Of a DNA stretch of 64,000 nt, positions 1 through 11,453 are shown in pieces (positions within the stretch are counted from its first letter, which is position 1; each line of letters begins with the position of its first letter). Origin of the DNA: Volvox africanus (taxonomy: Eukaryota > Chlorophyta > Chlorophyceae > Chlamydomonadales > Volvocaceae); the NCBI GenBank assembly GCA_030268105.1, contig BSDZ01000080.1, positions 620,001-684,000 on the forward strand, written 5' to 3'. The position numbers and the translations under genes were made by a program. The notes below the pieces were generated by a model. That model did not search any database. It saw only the letters and a program-made list of their open reading frames with translations, and was not told where the DNA came from.

Positions 1-19
1 ACAGCATCGACTGCAGGGA

Positions 20-3000
20 TCATTGGGTCTGTGTGGCACGTAGAAGAGCTTCCTCCAATAGGGGCTTCATTTCTGGTGAGAAATTACGCGTCGGCTCCCA
101 AGAGTTGTGCTCGCTAGAATAGCCAGTCCATTTGACCAGGTACTCGTGTACCGCTCGCTTGCATCGTTGTCGACCTGTACGATGAACCCGATAATCTAGG
201 ATTCACTCCACATCATACACCTTTTGTTTGCCTGCGATCCAGGTCTCGGGACCAGGGTCCATTACTGCAGGGGCATCGGTGTTGTTTGTAACGGGTGCTG
301 TGCCGCGATAAGGGCGGATGAGGGAGATATGAAACGTGGGGTGAATATTCATGTCAGGAGGTAGGGATAGCTCCACAGCTACATTTCCTACCATGCGAAC
401 AACGGGATATGGACCCAACGTGCAGTTTGTGCGTTCGGTTTGACCATCAGTCTGCAGGTGGTACGCTGTGCTCAGGTTGACACGCATGCCAACTAGCTTG
501 CAGAGCGCTTCCCAAAACTTAGACGTGAACTGCCCACCGCGGTCCGAGATCACATTTTTGGGAACCCCGTGTAACCGAACCACGTTATCGAAAAACAAAC
601 GTGCGGTTTGTTCAGCCGTGCAGGATGATGTGCATGGTGCTAGGTGAACCATCTTAGTCAGACGATCGACCATTACGAACACCGCATCATATCCCCCCTC
701 AGTTTTGGGCAGCGCGACTACGAAGTCCATGGAAACACTTTCCCAAGGCGCATCCGGGACAGGCAACGGTTGCAACAACCCATGACCCTTACCGGACAAA
801 GCCTTATTGCGCTGGCACAGACTGCATGTCTGTACGAAGTTCGCCGCATCGTTAGCCAAACGAGGCCACCAAAAGGAACGTTGCACCAACTCGACCAACC
901 GCTTGCTACCAGGGTGTCCTGCCAACGGGTCCTCGTGGAACCGCGCAAGGATGTCATAGCGTAGCACGTCGTCGTTCGGAATGACGATTTGCGTAGCTGC
1001 ACCCTCCGTCCGTAGCCAAAGGCCATTCTGCTTGCAAAGGTTTTCTACATTAGCCGGCTCCGAGAACCAGGCATCTGCGTTGTAGGCCACCTTCAACCGC
1101 TCTGCGAGGTCCATCGCGATCGGCACCTCCTCGTTATGCGGCCGCACGACGGGCGCTGCTAAAATTGCAGCGTGTAGCGACGGATGTCGACTGAGAGCAT
1201 CGGCAATATTCAGTTTACCAGAAATGTACTCCCAGGTGCAGTCGAACCTAGCTAGGTATTCCATCCACCTAGCCTGACGGCGGTTCAACGTCGGAACGCT
1301 TTGCAAAAACGTTAGGGGCTTGTGGTCAGTCTTTAAAGTAAATGGGCGTCCCTCGAGGTAACAGCGCCATTCCTTTAAAGCATGCAGCACTGCCAGAAGC
1401 TCCTGTTCCCCGGTGGTATACCGAATCTCCGCACCAGAAAACTTCTTACTCGTGAAGGCGATCGGTTGCCCTTCCTGTAACAATACAGCGCCGCTTCCAA
1501 ATACTGAGGCATCAGACACTACCTCAACACGAAACGGCAACGAGTAATCAGGGAATGCAAGGGTGACATCTTCGGCAACGATTCGCTTGAGCTCTTCGAA
1601 TGCCCGCTGGCATTGCGACGTCCACAACTCGAGCGAAACGAAAACGCCTTTGCGAGTTAAGTTAGTAAGCGGGGCCGCAATGATGGAATATTTTTCAATG
1701 AACTTTCGGAAATAATTGGTCAAGCCAAGGAACTTACGCAGCTCCGTGAGGTTCTGAGGCGCGGGCCAATCACGAACAACGGCGACCTTCCGCAGGTCCA
1801 TCTTCATACCAGTGGCCGACACAATGTGGCCTAAATATTCCACCTGAGGCTGCACCCAAAAGCATTTGGCGCGTTTAGCAAACAATTGCTCCCGCCTCAT
1901 AACGTTGAGCACGAGCCGAAGATGCTCCAAGTGCTCCTCGCGCGTCTTAGAGTAAACCAAGATGTCATCCAGGTAGCAAACAACGAACCTGTCGATAAAC
2001 GGCCTAAACATTCGGTCCATAACCGCCTGAAACGTCGCAGAGGCATTAGTCAAACCAAACGATAGAACCGTATACTCGAAGTGACCGAAGGGCATCCGAA
2101 AAGCGGTTTTCGGAATATCAGAGGCAGCGATGCGAATCTGATTATAGCCCTGTTGCAAGTCAATTGAGGAAAAATAAGCCGAACCCTTCAGCTTATCCAA
2201 CAGGTCGTCAACGCGTGGCAAAAGGGTAGCGATTTTTCACCGTACTCGCATTCAACCCCTGGTAATCGATGCACATGCGCAAGGTCCCATCCTTCTTACC
2301 GACAAACAAAATCGGTGCAGAATACGGGGATGTGCTGGGGCGTATCATACCCTTCACAAGCAAATCCGTCACCTGGCGCTTTACCTCGTCCAGCTCGAAT
2401 GGACTCAACCTGTACATTGGCCGGGCCGTAGGCTGCACTCCAGGCATGAGAGGGATTGTGTGATCAACAGGACGCATAGGTGGTAGGCCAGGGATATCTT
2501 TAAAGACGTCCTCATACTGCGACAGTAGGGCCTCAACCTCAGGATCCACAGAAATCTGCACGGTGGTGACACAACAGCTCACCTGCGGCCTTAAAAGCAG
2601 TCCGTGGGCACCCTTCCGTAACAAACGGACGGCCTCCTTACGCCCGACTAGCTCTGGTTCGATTTGCGCGGCCATTGCGGTCACAGTGAAATTAACCATA
2701 GGCACCGCCTCAGCTTCGCCCTCCTTTGGTGTGACATGTTCGAACGACAGGAAAGGTACCTTAATCGACAGAGTACCCTTGCACATATGCAGGGTTGCGG
2801 TCTCCATGTCGATGCGCGCGCGGTACTGCCGTAATGTCGACGACCCCATTATGTACGGTGCAGTCTCTGCTAAGCCCTGCAGCACGTACGGCCGGGTCAC
2901 AACACGCAAAGGGCCTATCGATAGGCTAAGGGTAATCCTGCCCACGATGGGATGCTTACCCCCGTCAGCAAGGGTAACCTGTGGACAATCAGACGACTCT

Positions 3001-3698
3001 GGGGTCAACCCCAGCGCATTCACCTCTGCGACAGAGATGAAGTCGTCGCTGGCACCGGTGTCAACAAGTGCCTTCAGAGTACGGCCATTCAAACCGATCT
3101 GAACCACTGGGACACGGTTATCTACGATTGACTGCCCAGCAGATAACGTTAGTGCACTTAGGGCGGGTCTGTAACCTACGGCACCCTCATCAGGAGCTTC
3201 GTACCAAACGTCAACCGAGTAGGATGTGCCTGGCCACGGAGCCAGCGTACCCTCCCGATCCACACCATTAAACAAAACGGTGCCCGGCTTGAACCGGTGG
3301 ACACGCCGCATACCCCTTAACGATGCCTCTGCCTTGCGCCGACAGAAAGCGGGGAGTAATACACATGCGGCGGTGCCTGGATATTGACGCCTACATCTCC
3401 TATAAACGGCCAACTGTTCTGACATCTCACGCAGAGATGAGGGGATGAACAAAACCACGTGGTTCGACAGATCGATAGACGACAGGGGACGGCGAGGTGT
3501 AAACAAATTACACAACGGATCGAAGCAGAGAAGTCCCGTGCGTCCGTCAAGCGTGATGCGTCGCGCAATGACTCACTCGATGTGTCCAAGTACGCAAGGC
3601 AACAATGCCTTCACGGCTGGCCGTAAGGATGACCACCGACCACGTGTGAGTTCAGAAATCCCGGGTGGTGCCCCCTCCACAGGAACCCGGGCAAGCCC
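20..3698 (-). pseudogene. A1 pol (Dam-like/PR/RT/RNase H/integrase/chromodomain), decayed
   Basis: Pol follows the gag stop (3699-3701) in the same frame. Seen in order are the degenerate Dam-like domain, a protease with DTGA, RT with YLDD, RNase H, integrase with an HHCC zinc finger and DD35E residues, and a chromodomain tail ending at the TGA at 20-22. Lesions are a TGA at 3573-3575 where A2 has CGA, an extra T near 2221 that shifts frame between the protease/RT start and the rest of RT, an in-frame loss of about 127 codons after the integrase glutamate, and a TGA at 203-205 just before the chromodomain. No functional polyprotein is possible. Family assignment is firm because A2 and B align throughout. 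Confidence 0.93.
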
Positions 3699-3864
3699 CT
3701 ATTTTGGCTGAGGTACAAACGGCGGCAGTAACGGGCAATCCTTCGTAGGATGACTCTCCGCGCACCGTAGACAAACATTGGCCGCTTTCCGATGCTCGAA
3801 CTTGGAACGATTGCAATTCCATTTTGGCATAAACGAGTCATCTGTGCGAGTCCGCTTCGCATTG
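3699..3864 (-). pseudogene. A1 gag, C-terminal piece with zinc knuckle
   Basis: This is the 3' end of A1 gag, cut off from the rest by the insertion of B at 3865. It holds the nucleocapsid knuckle CLRCAESHPTKDC (CX2CX3HX4C, one residue shorter than the usual CCHC spacing) and ends at a TAG (3699-3701) that is in frame with pol. The CATTG at 3860-3864 is one half of the target-site duplication of B. Confidence 0.92.
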
Positions 3865-4287
3865 TGTTGTATATGGTACCCACGAAGGGTGGTATCAAAA
3901 GATACCGGTTGTTGTGCCAGAGCCCGATTAAGTAGAGCCGCCGACTAGGTCGTACTTGAGAGACCATAAGGCCTCGAACCGGGCGTGACCTTCAGAAGTC
4001 ACCACTACAACCGGAGATTCAGTGAACCAGGAACCAGATGTTCCACCATTTACCATTCAGGCGGTAAATGGCCCATTCCATACAGGTTATGGAGTAACCA
4101 ACAGGTTCGGATGTTTCAGGAAGTCGGTTAGTATTGGTCGTCGACAGCCGAGACCAAATCCACAAATCGAATGCCAGATGGAAACATGAAACAGTTAATA
4201 TGATAATTAAATATATTATATTATAAAATAATAAACAGATAATTATTATATCTTAATGAATTACCGAAATGCATTAAGGATACAACA
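3865..4287 (-). repeat. Element B 3' LTR
   Basis: This 423-bp LTR begins TGTTGTATATGG and ends GGATACAACA on the plus strand, giving terminal inverted TGTTGTA/TACAACA. The half near 4200-4265 is very AT-rich. It differs from the other LTR by one base (AACCAACAGG against AACCGACAGG). Confidence 0.97.
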
Positions 4288-4302
4288 ATTGTTCCCCCTC
4301 TA
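4288..4302 (-). other. Element B polypurine tract
   Basis: On the minus strand the bases just before the 3' LTR read TAGAGGGGGAACAAT. This is the purine run expected to prime plus-strand DNA synthesis. Confidence 0.8.
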
Positions 4303-4356
4303 GATGAAGCGTCCCGATGCATAAGAAGAGAGCAGACAGGTTGAAGTAGGACAGCG

Positions 4357-7300
4357 TCAGAGAGGTCCGTCCTTAGACTGTGCCCGCAGCCTAGCTTCCA
4401 GGCAAGCTTTAGCGTCAGTTAGTCGGGACACGAAAGACTTAGCAAACGTTTTTGCAGCTGGAACATTTACGTCCAACTCCCGCCAAACAGGCAAAGCAGG
4501 GTTAAAACCGTAATTCAGGAAAAACGGACTATTACCAACGGACCGGTTAGTAGCGTTATCAATGGCAAACTCAGCAGCGGCTAGGTAGGTATCCCATGCA
4601 GTAGGGGTGCGTCCTGCAAAGTTACGGAGCATATCACCCAGGACACGGTTAACACGCTCTGTTTGCCCATCAGATTGGGGGTGGTAGGCGGTGGACAGGT
4701 TCACCCGCATTCCTACCAGAGTCCCCAGGGCGCCCCAAAACTTACTTGCAAATTGAGTGCCGCGGTCAGATACCACGGACTTGGGGACCCCATGCAAACG
4801 TACCACATTGTCGAAAAATAGACGGGCCGTTTGCTCAGCTGTGCAGGATGATGTCGTGGGGGCCAGGTGGACCATCTTGGTGAAACGGTCGACCGGGACC
4901 AGCACGGCATCGTATCCTCCCTCAGTTTTGGGCAGCGCAACAATAAAGTCCATAGAGACGCTTTCCCACGGAGCGTCAGGAATAGGAAGAGGTTGGAGAT
5001 GCCCATGTGCTTTACCAGACTGGGCCTTATTGCGCTGGCACAGGTCGCAACAGATGACATAATTTTCGGTGTCCTTAGCCATGCGGGGCCACCAGAATTG
5101 ACGCCGCAAAAGCTCTAGTAACCGCGTGCAGCCAGGATGCCCAGCAAGAGGGCCGTCATGAAAACGTGAGAGAAGTTCACGACGTAATGAATCATCGTTA
5201 GGTACGACAATCTGACGGTGGGATCCTTCCGATCGGATCCATAAGCCATGCTCCTGTACCAAGTGCCCCGTGTTGTTGTGAATTGTGAACCACGGGTCGG
5301 CTGCATAAGCCTGTTTCAAGCGCTTGGTAAAATCGGAGGGCACGAAGTTAGGTTTTGCCTGAGACCTACTCCGTGTGCTTACCGCCAGAATGGCTGCATG
5401 CAGTGAGGGGTGCCTACTGAGAGCATCAGCTATGTTAAGTGAGCCGCTCAGGTACTCCCAATCAAAGTTAAACCGTGCCAGGTATTCCATCCAGCGGGCC
5501 TGGCGTCGGTTAAGGGAGGGCACACCTTGCAGAAACGTAAGGGGTTTGTGATCAGTCTTGAGGGCAAAAGGCCGGCCCTCAAGGTAACATCGCCATTCCT
5601 TCAAGGCATGTAGGACCGCCAGAAATTCCTGTTCCCCAGTGGTATAACGGGTTTCAGCCCCCGAAAACTTCTTACTCGTGTATGCAATGGGGCGTCCCTG
5701 CTGCAACAGAACTGCCCCCGTCCCATGTATAGATGCATCAGTTATGACCTCTACACGGAACGGCAATGAGTAGTCAGGGAAGTGCAGGATAATATCATCA
5801 GAGATAGCACGCTTCAAAGCATCAAAAGCTTCTTGGCATGCGGGGGTCCAGGCCTCAGGTGAAGAGAAGGCTCCCTTACGTGTGAGGTTTGTTAGCGGTG
5901 CAGCAATGACTGAGTAGCGCTCTATGAACTTACGAAAGTAGTTGGTCAGGCCCAAAAACTTACGCAGTTCCTGAAGGTTGGAGGGCACTGGCCAATCCCG
6001 AACAACAGCAGTTTTCCGGGGGTCCATCTGTATGCCACCCTGAGACACTATATGCCCCAGATACTCCACCTGTGGTTGTGCCCAGTGGCACTTAGAACGC
6101 TTAGCATACAGCTGCTCACGCCGCAGAACCTCAAAGACCAGGCGGAGGTGTTGTATGTGCTCCTCACGGGTCTTTGAAAACACCAGGATATCGTCCAGAT
6201 AACAGATGACGAATTTGTCGATGTATGGCCTGAAGATGCGGTCCATGACGGCTTGGAACGTTGCAGGGGCGTTCGTCAGTCCGAAACTAAGGACGGTATA
6301 TTCAAAATGGCCAAACGGCGTACGGAAAGCCGTTTTAGGGATGTCAGATTCTGCTATACGAATCTGATTATACCCCTGCTGGAGGTCAATAGAGCTAAAG
6401 AATGCAGAATCTTTTAGCTTATCCAGCAGATCATCGACACGTGGGAGGGGGTAACGGTTCTTAACTGTTGCGGCATTTAACCCCCTATAGTCAATGCACA
6501 TTCTCAGAGTCCCATCCTTCTTTCCCACAAACAGAATAGGGGCGGAGTATGGGGATGTGCTTGGCCGTATCATACCTTTTTTCAGCAGCTCAGTAACCTG
6601 TCGTTTGACCTCGTCCAGCTCCAAGGGGCTTAGCCGATACATGGGGCGGGAAACGGGTACTGCACCAGGCACCAAAGGTATGGTGTGATCCACAGGCCGC
6701 ATTGGAGGCTTACCAGGGACCTCCTGGAATATATCTGCATATTCCTGTAACAGGGCCTCAAGCTCAGGGTCAGTGGCATCAGCTGGGATAGAAGTTGCAT
6801 TCAGGTGCAACTTGGGCCGTACTAGTAAAGCATGGGCCCCCTTGCGAATCATGCGAACTGCTGCTTTTCTGCCAACAACTTCAGGTTCAGTATGCTGACA
6901 GATAGCAGTGGTTGCATAATTAAAGCAAGGCGCAGGTGTCATCTGATCTGGTGGCTGTCCGGCAGTAGTAAAGGGTACCTTGCAGACTAGATTCCCCTTG
7001 CGCAGGCGCAAAGATTTAGCCTCATAGTCAAGGACAGCCCCATACTGTGCTAGCGTGGAAGAACCCAAGATATACGTGGCAGCGTCAGTTAGCTCAGGCA
7101 ACACGTATGGGCGGACATTTAACCTTAAAGGACCTGCAGATAGACGAAGATTAACCTGCCCCAAGATAGCCTGCTTACCCCCATTAGCAAGGGTAACTTC
7201 TGACCAGGAGCATGGGCTAGGTTTCAGGCCAAGCTGCGTAACCACTGAAGCCGAAATGAAATCATCACTGGCTCCAGAGTCGGCTAGGGCGGTGAACGTA

Positions 7301-7923
7301 CGACCTGCCGTACTTACGGTGATCAGAGGTACGCCAGCACCTATCAGGGCAGCAGCTTTAGGCAAGCAGAGAACTGAAATACAGGGTTCAGTCTCAGGCA
7401 AGCCCTCCTGAACCGATTTAGGAGCAGCAAACCAGACGTCAACAGAGTATGGGCTTCAAGGGAGTTGAACAACCTCACCTGCCATATCAAGGCTATGGAA
7501 AAGAGCCGTCCCTGGATTAAACCTTAAGACCCGTTGCATTCCCGACAGAAAAGAAGGGTTGCGTCGGGACACATACTCAGGCAGCAAGATGCATGCTGAG
7601 GTATCAGGGTGTTGACGTTTGCATGCCCTAAAGAGAGCTAATTGCTTCTGTAGCTCGCAGAGTGAAGAGGGAGTGAACAAGATAGTATGCCCACCCAAGT
7701 TAGCGGAGGATAGGGGGCGACCTTGAGGCTCAAACAGATTACAAAAGCCATCAAAGCCGGCACGGATAGTTCGTGCATCAAAAGAAAAACGTCTCCCTAT
7801 CACCTGCTCCACTTGGTTTAAAACAGAGGGCAAAAGAGCCCGTACTGCACGGCACTTTGCTACCATCTGGCCCACAGCAAAGACCCCAGGTGGTGATCCC
7901 TCTATACCAGCCTGGGCAAGTTC
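4357..7923 (-). pseudogene. Element B pol polyprotein (one TGA; no chromodomain)
   Basis: The frame is open from the gag TAG (7924-7926) to TGA 7456-7458, and again to TGA 4357-4359, all in the gag frame. The first segment is the Dam-like domain, with TPSS in place of NPPY near 7663-7674. Then come protease (DSGAS), RT with YLDD, RNase H, integrase zinc finger HX4H...CX2C and the DD35E triad. The protein stops shortly after the integrase core, about 70 bp from the 3' LTR. A and C continue for roughly 200 more residues with GPY/F and chromodomain, so B has lost its targeting module. The TGA could be decay or, less likely, a second readthrough site. Confidence 0.9.
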
Positions 7924-9354
7924 CTAGTGGTCCTTACCCTTATTTTTCTCCGCCCCCAGCATTGGGCAGGAGTCAACCCTATGTTGGTCGGAACCGCAAC
8001 GGAGGCACATCCCATGTTGTTTACGGAAATGGAACTCCCGTCTAGTACATTTGAATGTGGTTAAATATTCCGCTAGGTTCTGCTTGGGCCCCTTCTTCTG
8101 CACGTGGCCCCCTTTTGGGGCCAAGTGCCTCCCCTGCTGTCCGCCGCCCCTTTTAGACTTACCGGCGCCCTTAACCTGCCGCGGCTGATCCTCGTGCCCG
8201 GTGATGCCTGGACGAACGGATGCAGCCCGCGGTTTTTTGGTCGGGGGCGCCGGGGTCTCCTCGTCAGGGTCGTCGCAGGCCATGTCCTGTACCGACAGCA
8301 TGTTCATTTTGGGACGGGCCAGTTTGTCAGATTCCCGTCGGGCCAGTAACCTAAGTTCAGCTCCCAGGGAGAACTGAACCAAGTCTGTATATGACTTAAA
8401 GGTTTTACCCGACAGGTCAGTTGCACAGTCCCCACTAAGGTCGGATGAGAGGCCCTGCTGAAACCAAAACACACGCTCACTATCAGACAGGTCCGCAATG
8501 GGCGTGACAAGAGCCTCAAAGCGGCTCTGATAGGCAGAGACAGTTTCTCCAGGGCGCATGCGATATTTGCCAGCATTTAATTTCAGGCGTGCCTCAGTGT
8601 CACGTGACTGGACCTGGGGTGCAAAACGGACAAGCAGTGCTTCTAGCAGTTCCTCAGATGTATAAGAATCCCTTGCGTTAGTCCATTGATCGTGCCATAA
8701 TCTTGCCGCGCCTTCAAAGGCAGTGGCCAAGAAAAGACGGCGCGTAGAGTCCTGTTGACCCCCACGGGCTGTGGCAAAGTAGTTCCTAACATTACGGACA
8801 AAGGCCCGTGTTAGAGGCGCAGCAACTCGTCCTAAATCAGAAAGCTTAACATCCATAGGGATATTCAGCTTAGGCACTGCGATCGCTATTTTTATCACCT
8901 CGTCCTCATGTCCAGTATGAGGAGGCCCAGGTGGCCTGGAAGAGGTGCCCGCAACAGCAGCACAAGTTGTTGCGGCAGCAGCGGGAGCCATCCCAGGAAT
9001 ATCCACGGCACCAGGTGTCAAATGGTTTGACACTACAGCAGGGCCATGAACATAAAAAGGGGATGGGGCATAAATAGGTGATGTAGGTGCCTCAGGGGAT
9101 GCTGTGCCGCCTTGCCTGGGAATAGGTGAAGGCTGGTTCGGAAGGTCGATACCGCCTGCCACAGCAGCATTTGGTGGCTGTGTCAACCTAGAGAGCCATT
9201 CCCACCTATTCGTTTGGCTAGCATTAGCAGCAATCCGGCCAACAAACTGAAAGGTGTTGGCAGCAAGAGCCGAGACAGCATTCGCTAAGTTCGAGGCTTG
9301 CATATTGTATGCCTGAAAGCCTAACAGATCGAACTGCGAGTGACTGTTCTGGCG
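7924..9354 (-). CDS. Element B Gag
   Basis: The first Met is at 9303 and gives 459 residues. The frame is open upstream to about 9354, next to a possible acceptor, so the N-terminus may come from the exon at 9862-9961. The centre is a retrotransposon capsid region (around FEGAARLWHDQW and RFEALVTPIADL). It is followed by a Lys/Arg/Gly-rich stretch and a canonical zinc knuckle CLRCGSDQHRVDSC (CX2CX4HX4C). It ends at TAG 7924-7926 and pol continues in the same frame. Gag forms the particle and binds RNA. The frame is undamaged. Confidence 0.88.
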   Translation of the reverse strand, partial: RQNSHSQFDLLGFQAYNMQASNLANAVSALAANTFQFVGRIAANASQTNRWEWLSRLTQPPNAAVAGGIDLPNQPSPIPRQGGTASPEAPTSPIYAPSPFYVHGPAVVSNHLTPGAVDIPGMAPAAAATTCAAVAGTSSRPPGPPHTGHEDEVIKIAIAVPKLNIPMDVKLSDLGRVAAPLTRAFVRNVRNYFATARGGQQDSTRRLFLATAFEGAARLWHDQWTNARDSYTSEELLEALLVRFAPQVQSRDTEARLKLNAGKYRMRPGETVSAYQSRFEALVTPIADLSDSERVFWFQQGLSSDLSGDCATDLSGKTFKSYTDLVQFSLGAELRLLARRESDKLARPKMNMLSVQDMACDDPDEETPAPPTKKPRAASVRPGITGHEDQPRQVKGAGKSKRGGGQQGRHLAPKGGHVQKKGPKQNLAEYLTTFKCTRREFHFRKQHGMCLRCGSDQHRVDSCPMLGAEKNKGKDH

Positions 9355-9861
9355 AAAGGCAAAGCAAAGGCAAGGACCAGGGCCTACCCAACGCTTGGAT
9401 GCCTTCGATGAACTTCAAAAATTTTGAAGTCCGCGCGTGAAGTTGATTTGCGATGGATCGGAGTGACTGGGCAGAGGTGCCGCTCCGAAGGGTCTGAGGT
9501 GTTGACACTGCAGAAGCACTCACGGCGGTTGGAACAAACACAATACCTTTCAAGTAATAGAGATATATATGTATTAGTGAAAGCCGAAGTGAATTCACGA
9601 AGTCGACTCCTCGTTGGATTCGATGCGAAGGTACTATCGAACCCGCAACTACAGGGATTCCTCAGCAAAACTGCAATACAAGTTCTAGATAGAAAGCAGT
9701 GTTGCAGGAAGATATTACCTAACAGAGAAGGCAGAATTGTCTAGGTCGCGAGCCACGTTGACCGCGACTAACTTAGAGATTGACTTTAACAGAAAGCACA
9801 GCCAAACTCACAGAGAGCAGGTTCTAAGTGTCACTAGACTAATTTCGTGAATATTACAGAC

Positions 9862-9961
9862 CGGTGGTAGCCGCAGCGAAAATGGCGGCGCTCAGCTCCT
9901 CAGGCAATGTCTCCATGTCCAGAGGGATGTCGGCAGGAGGAAGATCGTGGTCGATTTCCAT
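9862..9961 (-). CDS. Candidate first exon of element B Gag
   Basis: An ATG at 9961 opens 33 codons rich in acidic residues, ending in an Ala/Thr run. A GTCTGTAAT donor follows in phase 1. Family A has a matching short exon (14430-14517) with the same ending, phase and donor (GTTTGTAAT). The acceptor that joins it to the main gag frame is not settled; CGCCAG just upstream of 9354 is one candidate. Inferred from comparison, without transcript evidence. Confidence 0.45.
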
Positions 9962-10093
9962 TTATAAAAGGGCAGCTTGAGTGGCTTGAGCGCGTTGCGC
10001 GGTTAGAGTGGCTTGAGCAGTTACCACAGAAAGACTTGAGAAGGCTTGAACGATTTCAGCGGAAGACTTGACGAGACGTCCCAGGGAGGAACA

Positions 10094-10105
10094 GTCTCGA
10101 TACCA
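10094..10105 (-). other. Element B primer-binding site
   Basis: TGGTATCGAGAC on the minus strand lies three bases inside the 5' LTR. TGG pairs with a tRNA CCA end. The same site is used by family A. The tRNA was not identified from sequence alone. Confidence 0.75.
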
Positions 10106-10108
10106 GCT

Positions 10109-10531
10109 TGTTGTATATGGTACCCACGAAGGGTGGTATCAAAAGATACCGGTTGTTGTGCCAGAGCCCGATTAAGTAGAGCCGCCGACTAGGTCGTACT
10201 TGAGAGACCATAAGGCCTCGAACCGGGCGTGACCTTCAGAAGTCACCACTACAACCGGAGATTCAGTGAACCAGGAACCAGATGTTCCACCATTTACCAT
10301 TCAGGCGGTAAATGGCCCATTCCATACAGGTTATGGAGTAACCGACAGGTTCGGATGTTTCAGGAAGTCGGTTAGTATTGGTCGTCGACAGCCGAGACCA
10401 AATCCACAAATCGAATGCCAGATGGAAACATGAAACAGTTAATATGATAATTAAATATATTATATTATAAAATAATAAACAGATAATTATTATATCTTAA
10501 TGAATTACCGAAATGCATTAAGGATACAACA
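10109..10531 (-). repeat. Element B 5' LTR
   Basis: This 423-bp LTR has the same ends as the 3' LTR. It is followed by the second copy of the CATTG target duplication (10532-10536). Confidence 0.97.
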
Positions 10532-11453
10532 CATTGGGGTAAGAGCGCTGTGCGGCTGCCGACGACGGCGCACCACCACGCTTCCTGCTCTTAGCCGGGT
10601 TCGAGCTCGGACCTGCTCCTCCTGACCCACGGACACCCGAGCTAGCGCCCCCGCGCGCCTGGCGTTGCCGGTTGCTACGTCGCGTTGCGGCAGTAGGCGT
10701 GGGGCGGGTCGCTCCGAGTTCCTGGTCGAGAGCTACAGCTTCCCCAAGCGGATCCTGCACTTGCACGGCATTTGCACGAGGGACAGACTTGACTTCTTCC
10801 TCACCGGCAAGGAGTCGTATCTCCGTACCCTTAGCAAAAGTGACCAAGGCATCATACGACTTGATCGGCACCCCAGCCAAGTCAGTAGCGCACCATTTAG
10901 CCAAAAGTTTCGTCAGGCCTCGCTTAAACCAAAAGACACGCTCGGTTTCAGTGAGATCAGCAATGGGGGTCACAAGTGCTTCGAAGCGTGACTGGTACGC
11001 AGGTACATTTTCACCCCGACGCATGTGGTAGCTACCGGCTGCCAAAACCTTACGAGCCTCATCATTATCGCCACCATGAACAGCCTGGAGATACTTTTTA
11101 GCGTCACGCACGTACGCACGAGTTGCATCGGCTATGCTAGGTCCTGGTGCTTTTTCAGCTAGCGAGATATTGAGCCTAGGAACGGGAATTGACAATCTCA
11201 TCACCTCAGGGATGTCATCATGCCCTCGAGCTTGAGGTAATGGCAGAACCCTTGGTCCAGCAGTGTTGTCCATATTCGTATTAACTGCTGAATGCGGCAC
11301 AATTAAGTGAGCAGGGGTCTGAAGGACAAGAGGCTCTTGAGTGGCTCACGTGCCAACAGTCTCAAGACCTCTATCCGGAGCTCTAGCAGCCACAACAAAA
11401 TCGGGTTGGCTAGCTAGGCTAGTGTGCGGCGTATCGTCGTGTTCCGAGGACAT
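10532..11453 (-). pseudogene. A1 gag, N-terminal and capsid piece
   Basis: The gag frame begins at or upstream of the ATG at 11453 and continues to the CATTG at 10532-10536, where B entered. A TGA (11346-11348) interrupts it 35 codons after that ATG. The same TGA occurs in A2, while the T copy (31280-32330) has CGA there. Compared with A2, about 51 codons of the capsid region are missing near 11060. The basic Arg/Gly/Ser-rich stretch before the zinc knuckle is intact. Gag packages element RNA into virus-like particles; this copy cannot. Confidence 0.9.

Larger units (their letters stand above)
3865..10531 (-). mobile_element. Family B Ty3/gypsy element, complete, nested in A1
   Basis: This 6,667-bp element has two 423-bp LTRs that differ at one position by eye, and a perfect 5-bp target duplication CATTG (3860-3864 and 10532-10536). 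It carries a PBS, gag, pol and PPT in canonical order on the minus strand. Near-identical LTRs mean a recent insertion. The coding part is nearly intact, but pol has one TGA and ends in the integrase without the GPY/F region and chromodomain that A and C have. It may therefore have needed proteins from relatives to move, or it may be a stable shortened lineage. Confidence 0.96.

Noticed and set aside
2563..3102. Plus-strand ORFs of 60-180 codons over A1, B, A2, A5 and T gag/pol (for example 2563-3102, 10665-11031, 29573-29936)
   Set aside because: They are antisense shadows of gag and pol. They recur only because the elements recur, and the sense frames carry the domains.
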